A stretch of DNA of 64,000 bases from Sphingomonas sp. R647 (GCF_020177055.1 NZ_JAIQXT010000002.1:248001-312000); one strand, 5' to 3'; positions 8,142-16,967 are shown, counted from the stretch's first letter. Translations and numbers: made by a program. The notes: generated by a model not told the origin, from the sequence alone.

Positions 8142-8363
8142 GCCGGAATTGCTCCCCTTCATACGAGCGGCAGCTATCCCATGCGGACCGTGTAGAAGGG
8201 GTTAAAGAACGGCGCGGTTGCACTTATCTTTAATTGCGGCTAAGCGCGCCTCCGACCGTTCTCAGGAACGCGACGACATATGCCCATCGGGCAACGCTGG
8301 CTGACGAGGTTTCGTCCGCCGGCGTTTTATGCGTTTCGGACTTGAGAGCAATGGGAGAAGCGA

Positions 8364-9848
8364 GTGTTTGACAGTCTGAGCGAGCGGCTTGGCGGCGTAT
8401 TCGACCGTCTCAAGGGCCGTGGCGCGCTGACCGAGGCCGATGTGCGGACCGCGATGCGCGAAGTGCGAATCGCGCTGCTCGAGGCTGACGTCGCGCTCCC
8501 AGTCGCGCGCCAGTTCGTCGAGACCGTGACCGAACAGGCGGTCGGCGAAAAGGTGCTGCGCTCGGTCACGCCGGGGCAGCAGGTCGTCAAGATCGTCAAC
8601 GACGCGCTGGTCGCGATGCTGGGCCCGGACACGGCCGAGCTACACCTCGACGTCACCCCGCCCGCCGTCGTGATGATGGTCGGCCTGCAGGGTTCGGGTA
8701 AGACCACCACCACCGCCAAACTGTCCAAGCTGCTCAAAAAGCAGGGCAAAAAGGTGATAATGGCGTCGCTCGACGTCAATCGCCCGGCCGCGCAGGAACA
8801 GCTCGCCGTCCTCGGCACCCAGATCGAGGTCACGACCCTCCCGATCATGGTCGGCCAGCAGCCCGTCGACATCGCCCGCCGCGCGATGCAGGCCGCGAAG
8901 CTGCAGGGCTTCGACGTGCTGATGCTCGACACCGCGGGCCGCCTGCACGTCGACCAGCAGCTGATGGATGAGATGAAGGCGGTCGCCGACATCTCGACCC
9001 CGCAGGAAATCCTGCTCGTTGTCGACTCGCTGACCGGTCAGGACGCGGTCAACGTCGCGCAGAACTTCAGCGATCAGGTGCCGCTGACCGGCGTCGTGCT
9101 GACCCGCATGGACGGCGATGCGCGCGGTGGCGCGGCGCTGTCGATGCGCGCCGTCACCGGCAAGCCGATCAAGTTCGCGGGTGTCGGCGAAAAGCTCGAC
9201 CAGATCGAACCCTTCCACCCCTCGCGCGTCGCGGGCCGCATCCTCGGCATGGGCGACGTCGTCAGCCTGGTCGAGAAGGCCGCGCAGGCGATCGAGCAGG
9301 AAGACGCCGAGAAGATGGCTTCGCGGCTGGCCAAGGGTCAGTTCGACATGAACGACCTGCGCGGCCAGCTCGCGCAGATGCGCCGCATGGGCGGCCTTGG
9401 TGCGCTCGCCGGCATGATCCCCGGCATGAAGAAGGCGCAGGGCGCGGTCGAACAGGCCGGCGGAGACAAGATCCTGCTGCGCATGGACGCGATCATCACC
9501 TCGATGACCGTGAAGGAGCGCGCCAAGCCCGAGCTGATCAACGCCAAGCGCAAGATCCGCATCGCCAAGGGCTCGGGCACGACCGTTCAGGACGTGAACA
9601 AGCTGCTCAAGATGCACCAGGAAATGTCCAGCGCGATGAAGCGGCTCAAGAAGATGGGCGGCCTCAAGGGGATGCTGGGCATGCTCGGCAAGGGCGGCAT
9701 GGGTGGCCTCGGCAATGCGCTGGGCGGCCCGGGCATGGGCGAGATGATGGGCAAGCTCGGCGGTCCCGGTGGCGGGCTTCCGGGCCTTCCCGGCGGCGGC
9801 GGCGACATTCCGCCTGAACTCGCCAAGTTTTTGAACAAGAAGAAGTAA
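8364..9848 (+). CDS. ffh: Signal recognition particle protein Ffh
   Basis: Ffh is the SRP54 GTPase that binds signal peptides with 4.5S RNA and docks on FtsY. The 494-residue product has the N domain (MFDSLSERLGGVFDRLKGRG), G1 GLQGSGKTTTTAKLSK, the DVNRPAA stretch, DTAGRLHVD and TRMDGDARGG. A C-terminal M domain is rich in methionine and glycine (GGLKGMLGMLGKGGMGGLG), typical of alphaproteobacteria. The start is GTG with GGGAG upstream. It heads a run of co-directional translation and secretion genes (ffh, rpsP, rimM), the standard order in alphaproteobacteria. Confidence 0.98.
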   Translation: MFDSLSERLGGVFDRLKGRGALTEADVRTAMREVRIALLEADVALPVARQFVETVTEQAVGEKVLRSVTPGQQVVKIVNDALVAMLGPDTAELHLDVTPPAVVMMVGLQGSGKTTTTAKLSKLLKKQGKKVIMASLDVNRPAAQEQLAVLGTQIEVTTLPIMVGQQPVDIARRAMQAAKLQGFDVLMLDTAGRLHVDQQLMDEMKAVADISTPQEILLVVDSLTGQDAVNVAQNFSDQVPLTGVVLTRMDGDARGGAALSMRAVTGKPIKFAGVGEKLDQIEPFHPSRVAGRILGMGDVVSLVEKAAQAIEQEDAEKMASRLAKGQFDMNDLRGQLAQMRRMGGLGALAGMIPGMKKAQGAVEQAGGDKILLRMDAIITSMTVKERAKPELINAKRKIRIAKGSGTTVQDVNKLLKMHQEMSSAMKRLKKMGGLKGMLGMLGKGGMGGLGNALGGPGMGEMMGKLGGPGGGLPGLPGGGGDIPPELAKFLNKKK

Positions 9849-9885
9849 TCGTTTCAACGCTTTGAATTTATAGAAGGAAAATTAG

Positions 9886-10380
9886 ATGGCTCTCAGCATG
9901 CGTCTGTCGCGTGGCGGTTCGAAGAAGCGCCCTTATTACCGCATCATCGTTGCCGATGCGCGTAGCCCGCGTGACGGCAAGTTCATCGAGAAGATCGGCA
10001 CCTACAACCCGCTGCTCGCCAAGGACGACGAGAAGCGCATCATCCTCGACGCCGATCGCGCGAAGCACTGGCTGAGCGTCGGCGCGCAGCCGACCGACCG
10101 CGTCGCCCGCTTCCTCGACGTCGCTGGCGTCAAGGAGCGCGCCGCCAAGAGCAACCCGAACAAGGGCAAGCCGGGCGAGAAGGCCGTCGAGCGCGCCGAG
10201 GAGAAGGCCGAGAAGCTGAAGGCCGCCGAGGAAGCCGCCGCCGAAGCCAAGGCCGCTGCCGAAGCCGCCGCCGCTGCGCCGGCCGAAGAGCCCGCCGCTG
10301 AAGAAGCGCCTGCTGCCGAAGAAGCGACCACCGAGGAAGCTCCGGCTGCCGACGCTGGCGAAGCAAAGGCCGAGGGCTGA
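9886..10380 (+). CDS. rpsP: 30S ribosomal protein S16 with long Ala/Glu-rich tail
   Basis: Residues 1-80 are a normal S16 ([20 protein letters not shown], then GTYNPLL and [11 protein letters not shown]). S16 binds 16S rRNA and is needed for 30S assembly. The protein is 164 residues rather than about 80-90 because of a tail of roughly 80 residues made mostly of Ala, Glu, Lys and Pro. Sphingomonad S16 proteins often carry such tails; this one is long. The gene follows ffh by 37 bases and precedes rimM by 3 bases, so the three should be cotranscribed. Confidence 0.97.
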   Translation: MALSMRLSRGGSKKRPYYRIIVADARSPRDGKFIEKIGTYNPLLAKDDEKRIILDADRAKHWLSVGAQPTDRVARFLDVAGVKERAAKSNPNKGKPGEKAVERAEEKAEKLKAAEEAAAEAKAAAEAAAAAPAEEPAAEEAPAAEEATTEEAPAADAGEAKAEG

Positions 10381-10383
10381 TCC

Positions 10384-10875
10384 TTGGCTAAGGACACCCC
10401 CGTCACGCTCGCGGTCATTATCGGCGCGCACGGCGTGACGGGGGAGGTCCGCCTCAAGGTCTTCGCCGAAGACCTGTCCGCGCACCGCCGCTTCAACGGC
10501 GGCGCGCTGACGCTCAAATCGGTGCGCCCCGGCAACAATGGCGCGATCGCGCGCTTTGCCGAAGTCGCCGACCGCAATGCGGCCGAGGCGCTGCGCGGCA
10601 CCGAACTCACCGTCACCCGCGACGAACTCCCGCCGCTGGGCGAGGGCGAATATTATCACGCCGACCTGCTCGGCCTAACCGCCGTCTCCGAAGGCGGCGA
10701 CGCCATCGGCACCGTCGTCGCAATCGAGAATTTCGGCGCGGGGGATGTGATCGAAATCGAGAAGCCCGCCCAAGAAGCAGAAAGCGCCAAGCGCTTCATG
10801 GTCCCGATGCGCCCCGAAGCGGTGCCCGTCTGGGACGACACCACGCTCACCATCGCCGACGGCTGGGCTGGGTGA
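10384..10875 (+). CDS. rimM: Ribosome maturation factor RimM
   Basis: RimM assists maturation of the 30S head and binds S19. The 163-residue protein has the N-terminal beta-barrel (VTLAVIIGAHGVTGEVRLKV), the linking region around LRGTELTVTRDELPPLGEGEYYHADLLG, and the PRC-barrel C-terminus ending VWDDTTLTIADGW. The start codon is TTG, 3 bases after rpsP. It overlaps the next gene by 4 bases (GTGA). In most relatives the next gene is trmD; here about 4.5 kb of other genes intervene. Confidence 0.96.
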   Translation: MAKDTPVTLAVIIGAHGVTGEVRLKVFAEDLSAHRRFNGGALTLKSVRPGNNGAIARFAEVADRNAAEALRGTELTVTRDELPPLGEGEYYHADLLGLTAVSEGGDAIGTVVAIENFGAGDVIEIEKPAQEAESAKRFMVPMRPEAVPVWDDTTLTIADGWAG

Positions 10876-11609
10876 GCGCAGGCGGCATGCTCGCCGTCCT
10901 GTCCGACATCCACGGCAATCTCCCTGCGCTCGAAGCGGTGATCGCTGACGCGCAGGCGGCGGGGGCGACGCGCTTCGTCAACCTCGGCGACAGCCTGTCC
11001 GGCCCGCTCTGGCCATCAGAAGCCGCCGCGCTGCTGATGCGCCTCGACTGGCCGACCATCGCCGGCAATCATGAGCGGCAGCTGCTCACCGACTCGCCCG
11101 AGCGCATGAACGCCTCCGACCGCTTCGCCCGCGCCGCGCTCGATGATGCGCAGCTCGCCTGGCTTGCTGCACAGCCCCGGACACTCAGCCTCGATGGCAT
11201 CCGCCTCGTCCACGGCACCGCCCGCAGCGATGTCGAACAGCTGCTCGAAACCGTCGAGCCGACCTGCCTGCGCGCGGCCACCGATGCCGAGATTGCCGCG
11301 CGGCTGGGCGATGATCCCGCGATGCTCACCTTGTGCGGCCACTCGCATCTCCCCGGCGTCCGCGTGCTGAGCGATGGTCGCACCGCCGCCAATCCCGGAA
11401 GCGTCGGCCTTCAGGCCTATCGCGAAGATCTGCCCTTTCCCCATGCGGTCCAGACCGGCGACCCGCGCGCCCGCTACGCGCTGGTGCGCGGCATGCAGGT
11501 GGAGTTGCGCGCCATCGCCTATGACCACGCCACCGCCGCCGCCAAGGCGGAGCGGGAAGGGCGCGACGACTGGGCCTTGGCGCTGCGCACCGGGTTAGCA
11601 CCGGATTAG
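10872..11609 (+). CDS. Metallophosphoesterase (calcineurin-like, YfcE/MPP type)
   Basis: The 245-residue product has the metal-binding signatures of the calcineurin-like family: SDIHGN near residue 12, NLGDSLSGP, AGNHERQ, CGHSHLPG and NPGSVGLQ. It is a predicted cytoplasmic phosphodiesterase or phosphatase; the substrate cannot be read from sequence. The GTG start overlaps the rimM stop, and an in-frame ATG at 10887 is an alternative giving MLAVLSDIHGN. Coupling to rimM suggests cotranscription with the ribosomal operon. It is the first gene of the segment that separates rimM from trmD. Confidence 0.92.
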   Translation: MSAGGMLAVLSDIHGNLPALEAVIADAQAAGATRFVNLGDSLSGPLWPSEAAALLMRLDWPTIAGNHERQLLTDSPERMNASDRFARAALDDAQLAWLAAQPRTLSLDGIRLVHGTARSDVEQLLETVEPTCLRAATDAEIAARLGDDPAMLTLCGHSHLPGVRVLSDGRTAANPGSVGLQAYREDLPFPHAVQTGDPRARYALVRGMQVELRAIAYDHATAAAKAEREGRDDWALALRTGLAPD

Positions 11610-11646
11610 GCTTCCCATCGCCGCCAATCTCTGATTGCCTGTGCGT

Positions 11647-13146
11647 ATGAAGCTGCACCTAGCCGCCGCCGCCCTCGCGCTCGCCCCGCTGCCCGCCCTC
11701 GCCCAGACGTCAGCGGCCCAGATCCCGCCCGCGCAGGTCACCGAAATCAGCGATCATTTCGCCCGCTACCGGCAGGCAAACCCGACCCCCGGCATGGTCT
11801 ATATCGTGATCAAGGACGGAAAGCCCGCGCTCTCCGCAATGGTCGGCACCCAGACCCCCGGCGGCGCGCCAGTCACACTCGACACCCGCTTCCGCATCGC
11901 ATCGATGAGCAAGGCGTTCACCGCGCTCGCGATCCTTCGGTTGCGTGATGAGGGCAAGCTGGTGCTCGACGACCTCGCCGAAAAGCACATACCCGAAATG
12001 CGCGGCTGGACATATCCCACGACCGACAGCCCGCGCATCCGCATCCGCGACCTGCTCGCCCATGTCGGCGGCATGGTCACCGACGATCCGTGGGGCGACC
12101 GGCAACAGGTGCTGAGCGAGGCGCAGTTCAGCGCGATGATTGCGAAGGGCGTGCCGTGGAGCCGCACCGGCGGCATGGCGCATGAATATTCCAATTACGG
12201 CTATGCGCTGCTCGGCCGGATCATCACCAACGCCTCGGGCCAGCCCTATCAGGCCTATATCGCGCGCACGATCCTACAGCCGCTCGGCATGAGCGCGACC
12301 ACCTATGACATCGCACAGGTGCCGCGTGACAAGTTCGCGCTTGGCTATCGCTGGGAGGATGAGAAGTGGGTGGCCGAACCGGAGATGCGCGACGGCGCGT
12401 TCGGGGCGATGGGCGGCATGATCACTACAGCCAATGACTATGCGAAGTGGGTCGGTTTTCTGCTCTCGGCCTGGCCGCCGCGAGACGGTGCCGAGACCGG
12501 CCCGGTCAAGCGCGCCACGGTGCGGGAGATGGTGCAGGGCCTGAACTTCGTCCGCGTCGGCCCGCGTCGCGGCGCGCCGGACAGCGACACCTGCCGCCAC
12601 GGCACCGCCTATGGCATGGGCATGCGCATCACCAGCGACTGCGACCTTGGCGTCGCGCTGGAGCACGGCGGCGGCTATCCCGGTTATGGCAGCTATGTCG
12701 TGCTGGCGCCGGAGCGCGGCGTCGCCGCCTTCGCCTTCACCAACAAGACCTATACCGCCCCCGCCGTGCCGGTGTGGCAGTCGCTGTGGTCGCTCGCACG
12801 GGCAGGGGCGGCAGAGCCCCGCGCGACCCCGCTCAATCCGCTACTGGCGCAAATGCACGCCGCCGCCCGCGCCGCCTATGCGGCAGGCGACCTCAAGCCG
12901 CTCGACGGCAAACTCGCGATGAATTTCCTGATGGACCGCGACGCCGCGCACTGGCGGGCCGAATTCGCGCGGATCAAGGGCGTGGTCGGCGACTGCCCCA
13001 CCACCGAACCGCTCGCCCCGACCGGCAACCTCTCGGTCAATTTCCGCTGGAACTGCGCCAAGGGCAAACTCGACGGCCAGATCCTGATGGCCCCGACCAA
13101 CCCGCCGACGATCCAGGCGCTGCGGTTCTTGCCGCGACCCGACTGA
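11647..13146 (+). CDS. Exported serine hydrolase (beta-lactamase/class C family)
   Basis: The product (499 residues) starts with a signal peptide (MKLHLAAAALALAPLPALAQ) and carries the beta-lactamase-like motifs: SxxK as SMSK in FRIASMSKAFTALAIL, YxN as YSNYGYALLG, and a C-terminal HGGGYPGYGS in place of KTG. These are penicillin-binding-protein-like esterases or peptidases of the periplasm, and most are not antibiotic-hydrolysing enzymes. A C-terminal extension of about 120 residues follows the catalytic domain. In-frame TTG and GTG codons just upstream are rejected in favour of the ATG that begins the signal peptide. Its role next to ribosomal genes is unknown. Confidence 0.9.
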   Translation: MKLHLAAAALALAPLPALAQTSAAQIPPAQVTEISDHFARYRQANPTPGMVYIVIKDGKPALSAMVGTQTPGGAPVTLDTRFRIASMSKAFTALAILRLRDEGKLVLDDLAEKHIPEMRGWTYPTTDSPRIRIRDLLAHVGGMVTDDPWGDRQQVLSEAQFSAMIAKGVPWSRTGGMAHEYSNYGYALLGRIITNASGQPYQAYIARTILQPLGMSATTYDIAQVPRDKFALGYRWEDEKWVAEPEMRDGAFGAMGGMITTANDYAKWVGFLLSAWPPRDGAETGPVKRATVREMVQGLNFVRVGPRRGAPDSDTCRHGTAYGMGMRITSDCDLGVALEHGGGYPGYGSYVVLAPERGVAAFAFTNKTYTAPAVPVWQSLWSLARAGAAEPRATPLNPLLAQMHAAARAAYAAGDLKPLDGKLAMNFLMDRDAAHWRAEFARIKGVVGDCPTTEPLAPTGNLSVNFRWNCAKGKLDGQILMAPTNPPTIQALRFLPRPD

Positions 13147-13224
13147 GGGAAGGGCTCAACTAGGGGCAGGCTGCCAACTGGAAAGCCGGTTGCGGACCAG
13201 AGCTATCGCCGATACCCCAACTAT

Positions 13225-13668
13225 ATGCGCCTCATTACGTTAGCCCTCACCGTATCGTGCGCAGCCTGCACACAACAGCCGAGTTCGAAAGAACAGGCGT
13301 TGATCGATACCGTCGAGAAGCACGTGAAACTCCCGAAAGGGGCGGGGCCCCTGCGATGCTATACAAGATATTACACGGTTGTACGCGGAAAGGATTTGGA
13401 AGGGCTGCTCGGTGGTTCGAATAGTCTTGGCGTTAGCGAGTTGCTGGTCGGCCGCTACCGCGAGCCTGATAGAGATGCAGGAGAGCGTGCGGGGATAAAG
13501 TGGTTGACTGACGCCAGCACATTGCCAGAAATTCATGATGCTGGGTGTAGAGACATGCAAGTGTGGTACACGTCCGGATGGCCGACGGACGAACTCGTAG
13601 CGCTGTGCTCACTGGACTTCTCGGGGAACATGCCCGACGAGATCGGAGGAAAGCCCCTTACCTGCTGA
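13225..13668 (+). CDS. Hypothetical exported (lipo)protein
   Basis: The 147-residue product has a short N-terminal hydrophobic stretch (MRLITLALTVSCAACTQQ) with cysteines suited to signal peptidase II, so it is probably a lipoprotein, although the lipobox is imperfect. Six further cysteines and several Trp/Tyr residues suggest a disulfide-bonded extracytoplasmic domain. No family is recognised. The base composition is visibly lower in GC than its neighbours and uses AGA and ATA codons that are rare elsewhere here, a hint of recent acquisition. It sits in the segment interrupting rimM-trmD. Confidence 0.6.
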   Translation: MRLITLALTVSCAACTQQPSSKEQALIDTVEKHVKLPKGAGPLRCYTRYYTVVRGKDLEGLLGGSNSLGVSELLVGRYREPDRDAGERAGIKWLTDASTLPEIHDAGCRDMQVWYTSGWPTDELVALCSLDFSGNMPDEIGGKPLTC

Positions 13669-13710
13669 TTTGTCGCTCGGAGCGGCCACTGGGAGCGTTT
13701 CTGCGCGCAG

Positions 13711-14628
13711 CTACCGCCAAATCGCCCGCTGTTCGCTGAGCATATTCCGGATCGTCGTCGACGCCACCCCCGCCTGACCCATCGCATTGCTGATCTGGTC
13801 CAGCCCCTTCACCACATCGCCCGCCGCGAACAGGCCGGGGATGCTGGTGCGCTGGTGGTCGTCCACCTCAAGGCATCCTTCGTCGGTCGCCGCCGCGCCC
13901 GCGGCAACCGCCAGATCGGATCGGATGCGCGACCCCAGCGCCGGGTAGATGCTGTCGAACGCCATCCGCCCCTGCGCGGTGTCCACGGCCATCCGATCCC
14001 CTACGATCGCATAGCCGCCGCACGGGCCATCCACCCGCGCGATCCCCGCTTCCTCCAGCGCCGCCACACACGCAGCATCCAGCCGATGCTCCACATTCGG
14101 CGCGATCAGCGTCACGTCGCGCGTAAAGCCGCGCAGGAACAGCGCCTCGCGCATCCCGTGATCGCCGGTCCCGATCACGCCCACGCGCTTGTCGGTCACC
14201 TCATAGCCATCGCACACCGGGCAATAGCGCAGCAGTCCACGTGCCAGCGCCGGATCATGCACCGCATCCTCCAGCCCTTCGGGCCGGTGATTGACCACCC
14301 CGGTCGCCAGCAGCACCGACCGCGTCGCGACCCGCCGCTCGCCCGCGTGGACGATAAAGCCGTCCGCCACCGGCTCGACCCGCGTCACCTTGGCTGGCTC
14401 GCGCACCGCGCCGTACAGTTCGGCCTGCGCCAGCATCCGCCGAAGCAGCTCGACCCCCTCAATCCCCTCGGGATAGCCGGCATGGTTATGCGTGCGCGGG
14501 ATCAGCGCGGCGCGGCTCGACCCGCAATCGAACAGCCGGATCGAAAGGTGATAGCGCGCCAAATAGATCGCCGCCGTCAGTCCGGCCGGCCCAGCGCCGA
14601 CGATGATACAGTCTTCCATGACCGGCAT
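13711..14628 (-). CDS. NAD(P)/FAD-dependent oxidoreductase (thioredoxin reductase-like)
   Basis: The 305-residue product has the FAD-binding GxGxxG near the N-terminus ([19 protein letters not shown]), a redox-active CPVCDGYE (CxxC as in thioredoxin reductase), a second nucleotide-binding motif [15 protein letters not shown], and the C-terminal FAD motif [15 protein letters not shown]. The second dinucleotide motif (GTGDHG) is less canonical than in true TrxB. A clear trxB exists at 33678, so this is a paralogue of uncertain substrate. It is the only minus-strand gene within the rimM-trmD segment. A start at 14619 (MEDCIIVG) is equally plausible. Confidence 0.88.
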   Translation of the reverse strand: MPVMEDCIIVGAGPAGLTAAIYLARYHLSIRLFDCGSSRAALIPRTHNHAGYPEGIEGVELLRRMLAQAELYGAVREPAKVTRVEPVADGFIVHAGERRVATRSVLLATGVVNHRPEGLEDAVHDPALARGLLRYCPVCDGYEVTDKRVGVIGTGDHGMREALFLRGFTRDVTLIAPNVEHRLDAACVAALEEAGIARVDGPCGGYAIVGDRMAVDTAQGRMAFDSIYPALGSRIRSDLAVAAGAAATDEGCLEVDDHQRTSIPGLFAAGDVVKGLDQISNAMGQAGVASTTIRNMLSEQRAIWR

Positions 14629-14653
14629 AGCGCGGCGGGGGCGGGTTCGTTCC

Positions 14654-14691
14654 TTGACTGTATCCGGGGGTGTATATACACCAAGTATATA
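14654..14691 (+). promoter_or_regulatory. vapBC promoter with palindromic operator
   Basis: A perfect 14-base palindrome GGTGTATATACACC occupies 14669-14682 and is followed by a half-copy, GTATATAC, at 14685-14692. A -35-like TTGACT (14654-14659) and a -10-like TATACA (14675-14680, 15-base spacer) overlap it. Autoregulated toxin-antitoxin operons normally have such palindromes bound by the antitoxin, so this is probably the VapB/VapBC operator. The promoter elements are approximate. Confidence 0.7.
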
Positions 14692-14702
14692 CGGAGGCCG
14701 TG

Positions 14703-14999
14703 ATGAGCGAAGAATATCGCGCTAAAGTGTTCAAGTCGGGCAATTCGATGGCGCTTCGGCTGCCCAAGGCGCTCGGCGTTACCGAGGGCACCGAGATGCG
14801 GATCGTCCGCGAGGAGCGTTCGGGCTTCAAGATAGAACCGGTCGATCAGCCAAAGCGCAAGTTCGATGTCGGGAAAATCTGGGGGATCGGCAAGGACCTG
14901 GATCTCAAGCCGATCGCCGATGACGACCGCGTGTTCGAACGGCGTCCGCTGCTGTTGGATGATGCAGACTGGCCCGCGTCGGTTGACGGCAAACCATGA
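14703..14999 (+). CDS. vapB: AbrB/MazE-type antitoxin (VapB)
   Basis: The 98-residue product starts with a swapped-hairpin AbrB DNA-binding domain ([20 protein letters not shown], then [11 protein letters not shown]), as in VapB and MazE antitoxins. The rest is the unstructured toxin-binding tail. It would neutralise the VapC encoded next and repress their common promoter. I chose the ATG with GGAGG 6 bases upstream; an upstream ATG at 14670 lies inside the operator. The stop overlaps the vapC start (ATGA), the usual coupling of antitoxin and toxin. Confidence 0.92.
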   Translation: MSEEYRAKVFKSGNSMALRLPKALGVTEGTEMRIVREERSGFKIEPVDQPKRKFDVGKIWGIGKDLDLKPIADDDRVFERRPLLLDDADWPASVDGKP

Positions 15000-15370
15000 A
15001 GTACCTTCTGGACAGCAACATCATCATTGCCGCGATACTGGGATCGAGCGAAACGCTGCTGGAGCGTCTGGAGGCGTGCGACGAAGGCGATCTGGTGACA
15101 TCGGCGATCGTCTACGCCGAAGTGGCGCACGGATCGTCGCACGGCAAGCCGCCTCCGCTGAACGTCCTGGATACGGCGTTGCAGGATATCGCCGTCTTGC
15201 CATTTGATGCAGCGGCGGCGCTGGCCTATGCCGCGCTCCCGTTCGTACGGGCCAGCTATGACCGGCTGATTGCGGCACATGCGTTGTCGCTCGATCTGAC
15301 GTTGGTCTCGCACAATGTACGGCACTTTTCCGATTTGCCCGGTTTGCGGGTTGAGAACTGGCTCTCATGA
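14996..15370 (+). CDS. vapC: PIN-domain ribonuclease toxin VapC
   Basis: The 124-residue PIN-domain protein has the acidic metal-binding residues Asp6 ([11 protein letters not shown]), Glu42 (VYAEV) and Asp89 ([10 protein letters not shown]), plus the C-terminal [18 protein letters not shown] typical of VapC. VapC toxins cut tRNA or rRNA to stop translation. All catalytic residues appear intact, so the toxin is probably active. Its TGA overlaps the ATG of trmD (ATGA at 15367-15370), so an essential tRNA-modification gene is translationally coupled to a toxin. Lengths and motifs match the family well. Confidence 0.93.
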   Translation: MKYLLDSNIIIAAILGSSETLLERLEACDEGDLVTSAIVYAEVAHGSSHGKPPPLNVLDTALQDIAVLPFDAAAALAYAALPFVRASYDRLIAAHALSLDLTLVSHNVRHFSDLPGLRVENWLS

Positions 15371-16101
15371 CCTTCGCCGCCACCATCCTGACCCTCTACC
15401 CGGACATGTTTCCCGGTCCACTCGGCGCATCGATCGCCGGGCGCGCATTGAACGAGGGGAAGTGGAGCCTCGACACCGTCCAGATCCGCGACTTCGCAAC
15501 CGACCGCCACCGCACCGTCGATGACACACCGGCGGGGGGCGGGGCGGGGATGGTGCTCAAGCCCGATATCCTCGCCGCCGCCTGTGACAGCGTGGGCTAT
15601 GACCGCCCGATGCTCGCGATGACCCCGCGCGGCGCGCCGCTGACGCAGGACCGGGTGCGCGCGCTTGCCGCCGGCCCCGGCGTGTCGATCCTGTGCGGCC
15701 GGTTCGAGGGGTTTGACGAGCGACTGTTCGACGCGCGGCCGATCGAACAGGTGTCGATCGGCGACTATGTCCTGTCGGGCGGGGAGATGGGCGCGCTGGT
15801 CCTGCTCGACGCTTGCATTCGGCTGCTTCCCGGCGTAATGGGCGCGCCTTCCAGCGGAGTCGAGGAAAGCTTCGAAAGCGGCCTCCTCGAATATCCGCAA
15901 TTCACCCGACCCGTCGACTGGGAAGGGCGCACGATCCCGCAAGTGCTGCGATCGGGGGATCATGCGCGGATCGCGGCCTGGCGAAAGCAACAGGCCGAGA
16001 CCCATACACGGCTAAGGAGGCCGGATCTTTGGGAGCGCCATGAGGGCGCTCGGGTCCAGTCTCCCTCTGGCGCGCGGCAACAGAAGGATGAAGATCCATG
16101 A
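15367..16101 (+). CDS. trmD: tRNA (guanine37-N1)-methyltransferase TrmD
   Basis: TrmD methylates G37 of tRNAs reading CNN codons and prevents frameshifting; it is essential in most bacteria. The 244-residue protein shows the SPOUT knot signatures: [38 protein letters not shown] and [10 protein letters not shown]. The C-terminal WRKQQA segment is also present. The ATG overlaps the vapC stop and has only a weak ribosome site, so translation probably depends on ribosomes finishing vapC. Its own stop overlaps the rplS ATG. Normally it follows rimM directly; here a toxin-antitoxin pair and other genes lie between them. Confidence 0.97.
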   Translation: MTFAATILTLYPDMFPGPLGASIAGRALNEGKWSLDTVQIRDFATDRHRTVDDTPAGGGAGMVLKPDILAAACDSVGYDRPMLAMTPRGAPLTQDRVRALAAGPGVSILCGRFEGFDERLFDARPIEQVSIGDYVLSGGEMGALVLLDACIRLLPGVMGAPSSGVEESFESGLLEYPQFTRPVDWEGRTIPQVLRSGDHARIAAWRKQQAETHTRLRRPDLWERHEGARVQSPSGARQQKDEDP

Positions 16102-16490
16102 ACCTGCTTCAGCAGATCGAAGCCGAGAACGTTGCGAAGTTCCTGGCCGAAAAGACGATCCCCGAATTTCGCCCCGGCGACACGCTGCGCGTCGGCGTGA
16201 AGGTCGTCGAAGGCGAGCGTACCCGCGTTCAGAACTATGAAGGCGTCTGCATCGCCCGCGCCAACAAGGGCATGGGCAGCAACTTCACCGTTCGCAAGAT
16301 TTCGTTCGGTGAGGGCGTCGAGCGCGTCTTCCCGCTCTACTCGCCGAACATCGACAGCATCGAAGTCGTCCGTCGCGGCGTCGTGCGTCGTGCGAAGCTC
16401 TATTATCTGCGTGGCCGCACCGGCAAGTCGGCGCGTATCGCCGAGCGCCGCGACCCGCGTCCGGCCAAGGCGACCACCGCCGCCGAGTAA
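16098..16490 (+). CDS. rplS: 50S ribosomal protein L19
   Basis: L19 sits at the 30S-50S interface. The 130-residue product has the usual N-terminus ([19 protein letters not shown]), the conserved [19 protein letters not shown] core and the C-terminal [21 protein letters not shown]. The ATG overlaps the trmD TGA, and AAGGATGAAG serves as ribosome site. It is the last gene of the split rpsP-rimM-trmD-rplS group and is followed by a clear terminator at 16515. Confidence 0.98.
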   Translation: MNLLQQIEAENVAKFLAEKTIPEFRPGDTLRVGVKVVEGERTRVQNYEGVCIARANKGMGSNFTVRKISFGEGVERVFPLYSPNIDSIEVVRRGVVRRAKLYYLRGRTGKSARIAERRDPRPAKATTAAE

Positions 16491-16514
16491 TCGGCCCGCT
16501 GGCAAGACATCTAC

Positions 16515-16548
16515 GGGGCGCGGAGGCGAAAGCTTCCGCGCCCCGTTT
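16515..16548 (+). terminator. Rho-independent terminator after rplS
   Basis: Arms GGGGCGCGGA (16515-16524) and TCCGCGCCCC (16535-16544) form a perfect 10-base-pair stem, then GTTT. It lies 24 bases after the rplS stop and closes the operon. Confidence 0.85.
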
Positions 16549-16580
16549 GATTCTGCGTCTCGCGACACTAAGTTGACCGG

Positions 16581-16967
16581 GTGACAGCCCGCTCCATCCC
16601 ATCCGCGCTCGACGCCCGGCCAGTCCGGGCAGCGGCGCTGTGGATCGCGCTGCTGGTCGCACTGGCCTCGTCGCTGCTCAGCAGCGGCCCGCCGCGCACC
16701 ATCGCCTATGGTTCGGCATTCAACCCGGCGACCACCGTCGTCGCGCTCAGGCCGATCCGCCCGGCGCCCCGGATCATGGCCGAAACCGTCCGCCGCGACG
16801 ACGGCCCCGCCGCCGGGGCCAGCGACATCGCGGTGGCATCGCTGGCGGTCGTGCCGATCGCAGCACCGCGATGGATTCCCGCCGCGCACGACGCGGCGCC
16901 GGAACCGCTTCCCCTTCGTCCGCATTCCGTCCTCGACGGCAGCCCGCGTGGCCCGCCGCTCGCCTGA
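16581..16967 (+). CDS. Hypothetical single-pass membrane protein
   Basis: The frame runs for 128 codons from a GTG. One hydrophobic segment lies near residues 17-35 (RAAALWIALLVALASSLLSS). It is followed by a Pro/Ala/Arg-rich, probably unstructured extracytoplasmic region. No domain is recognised. It lies between the rplS terminator and a 36-codon gene, all in the same direction as the antiporter downstream. The Pro/Ala-rich composition is also what a high-GC non-coding frame can give, so I hold the call loosely. Confidence 0.45.
   Translation: MTARSIPSALDARPVRAAALWIALLVALASSLLSSGPPRTIAYGSAFNPATTVVALRPIRPAPRIMAETVRRDDGPAAGASDIAVASLAVVPIAAPRWIPAAHDAAPEPLPLRPHSVLDGSPRGPPLA

Noticed and set aside
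10872..13146. Beta-lactamase-like gene as an antibiotic-resistance enzyme
   Set aside because: It has SxxK and YxN motifs but HGGG instead of KTG and a large C-terminal extension, which fits the broad serine hydrolase family rather than a true class C beta-lactamase.
14703..15370. vapBC read as part of a larger mobile island
   Set aside because: No integrase, transposase, direct repeats or tRNA target is seen at either edge, so only a small module insertion can be supported.
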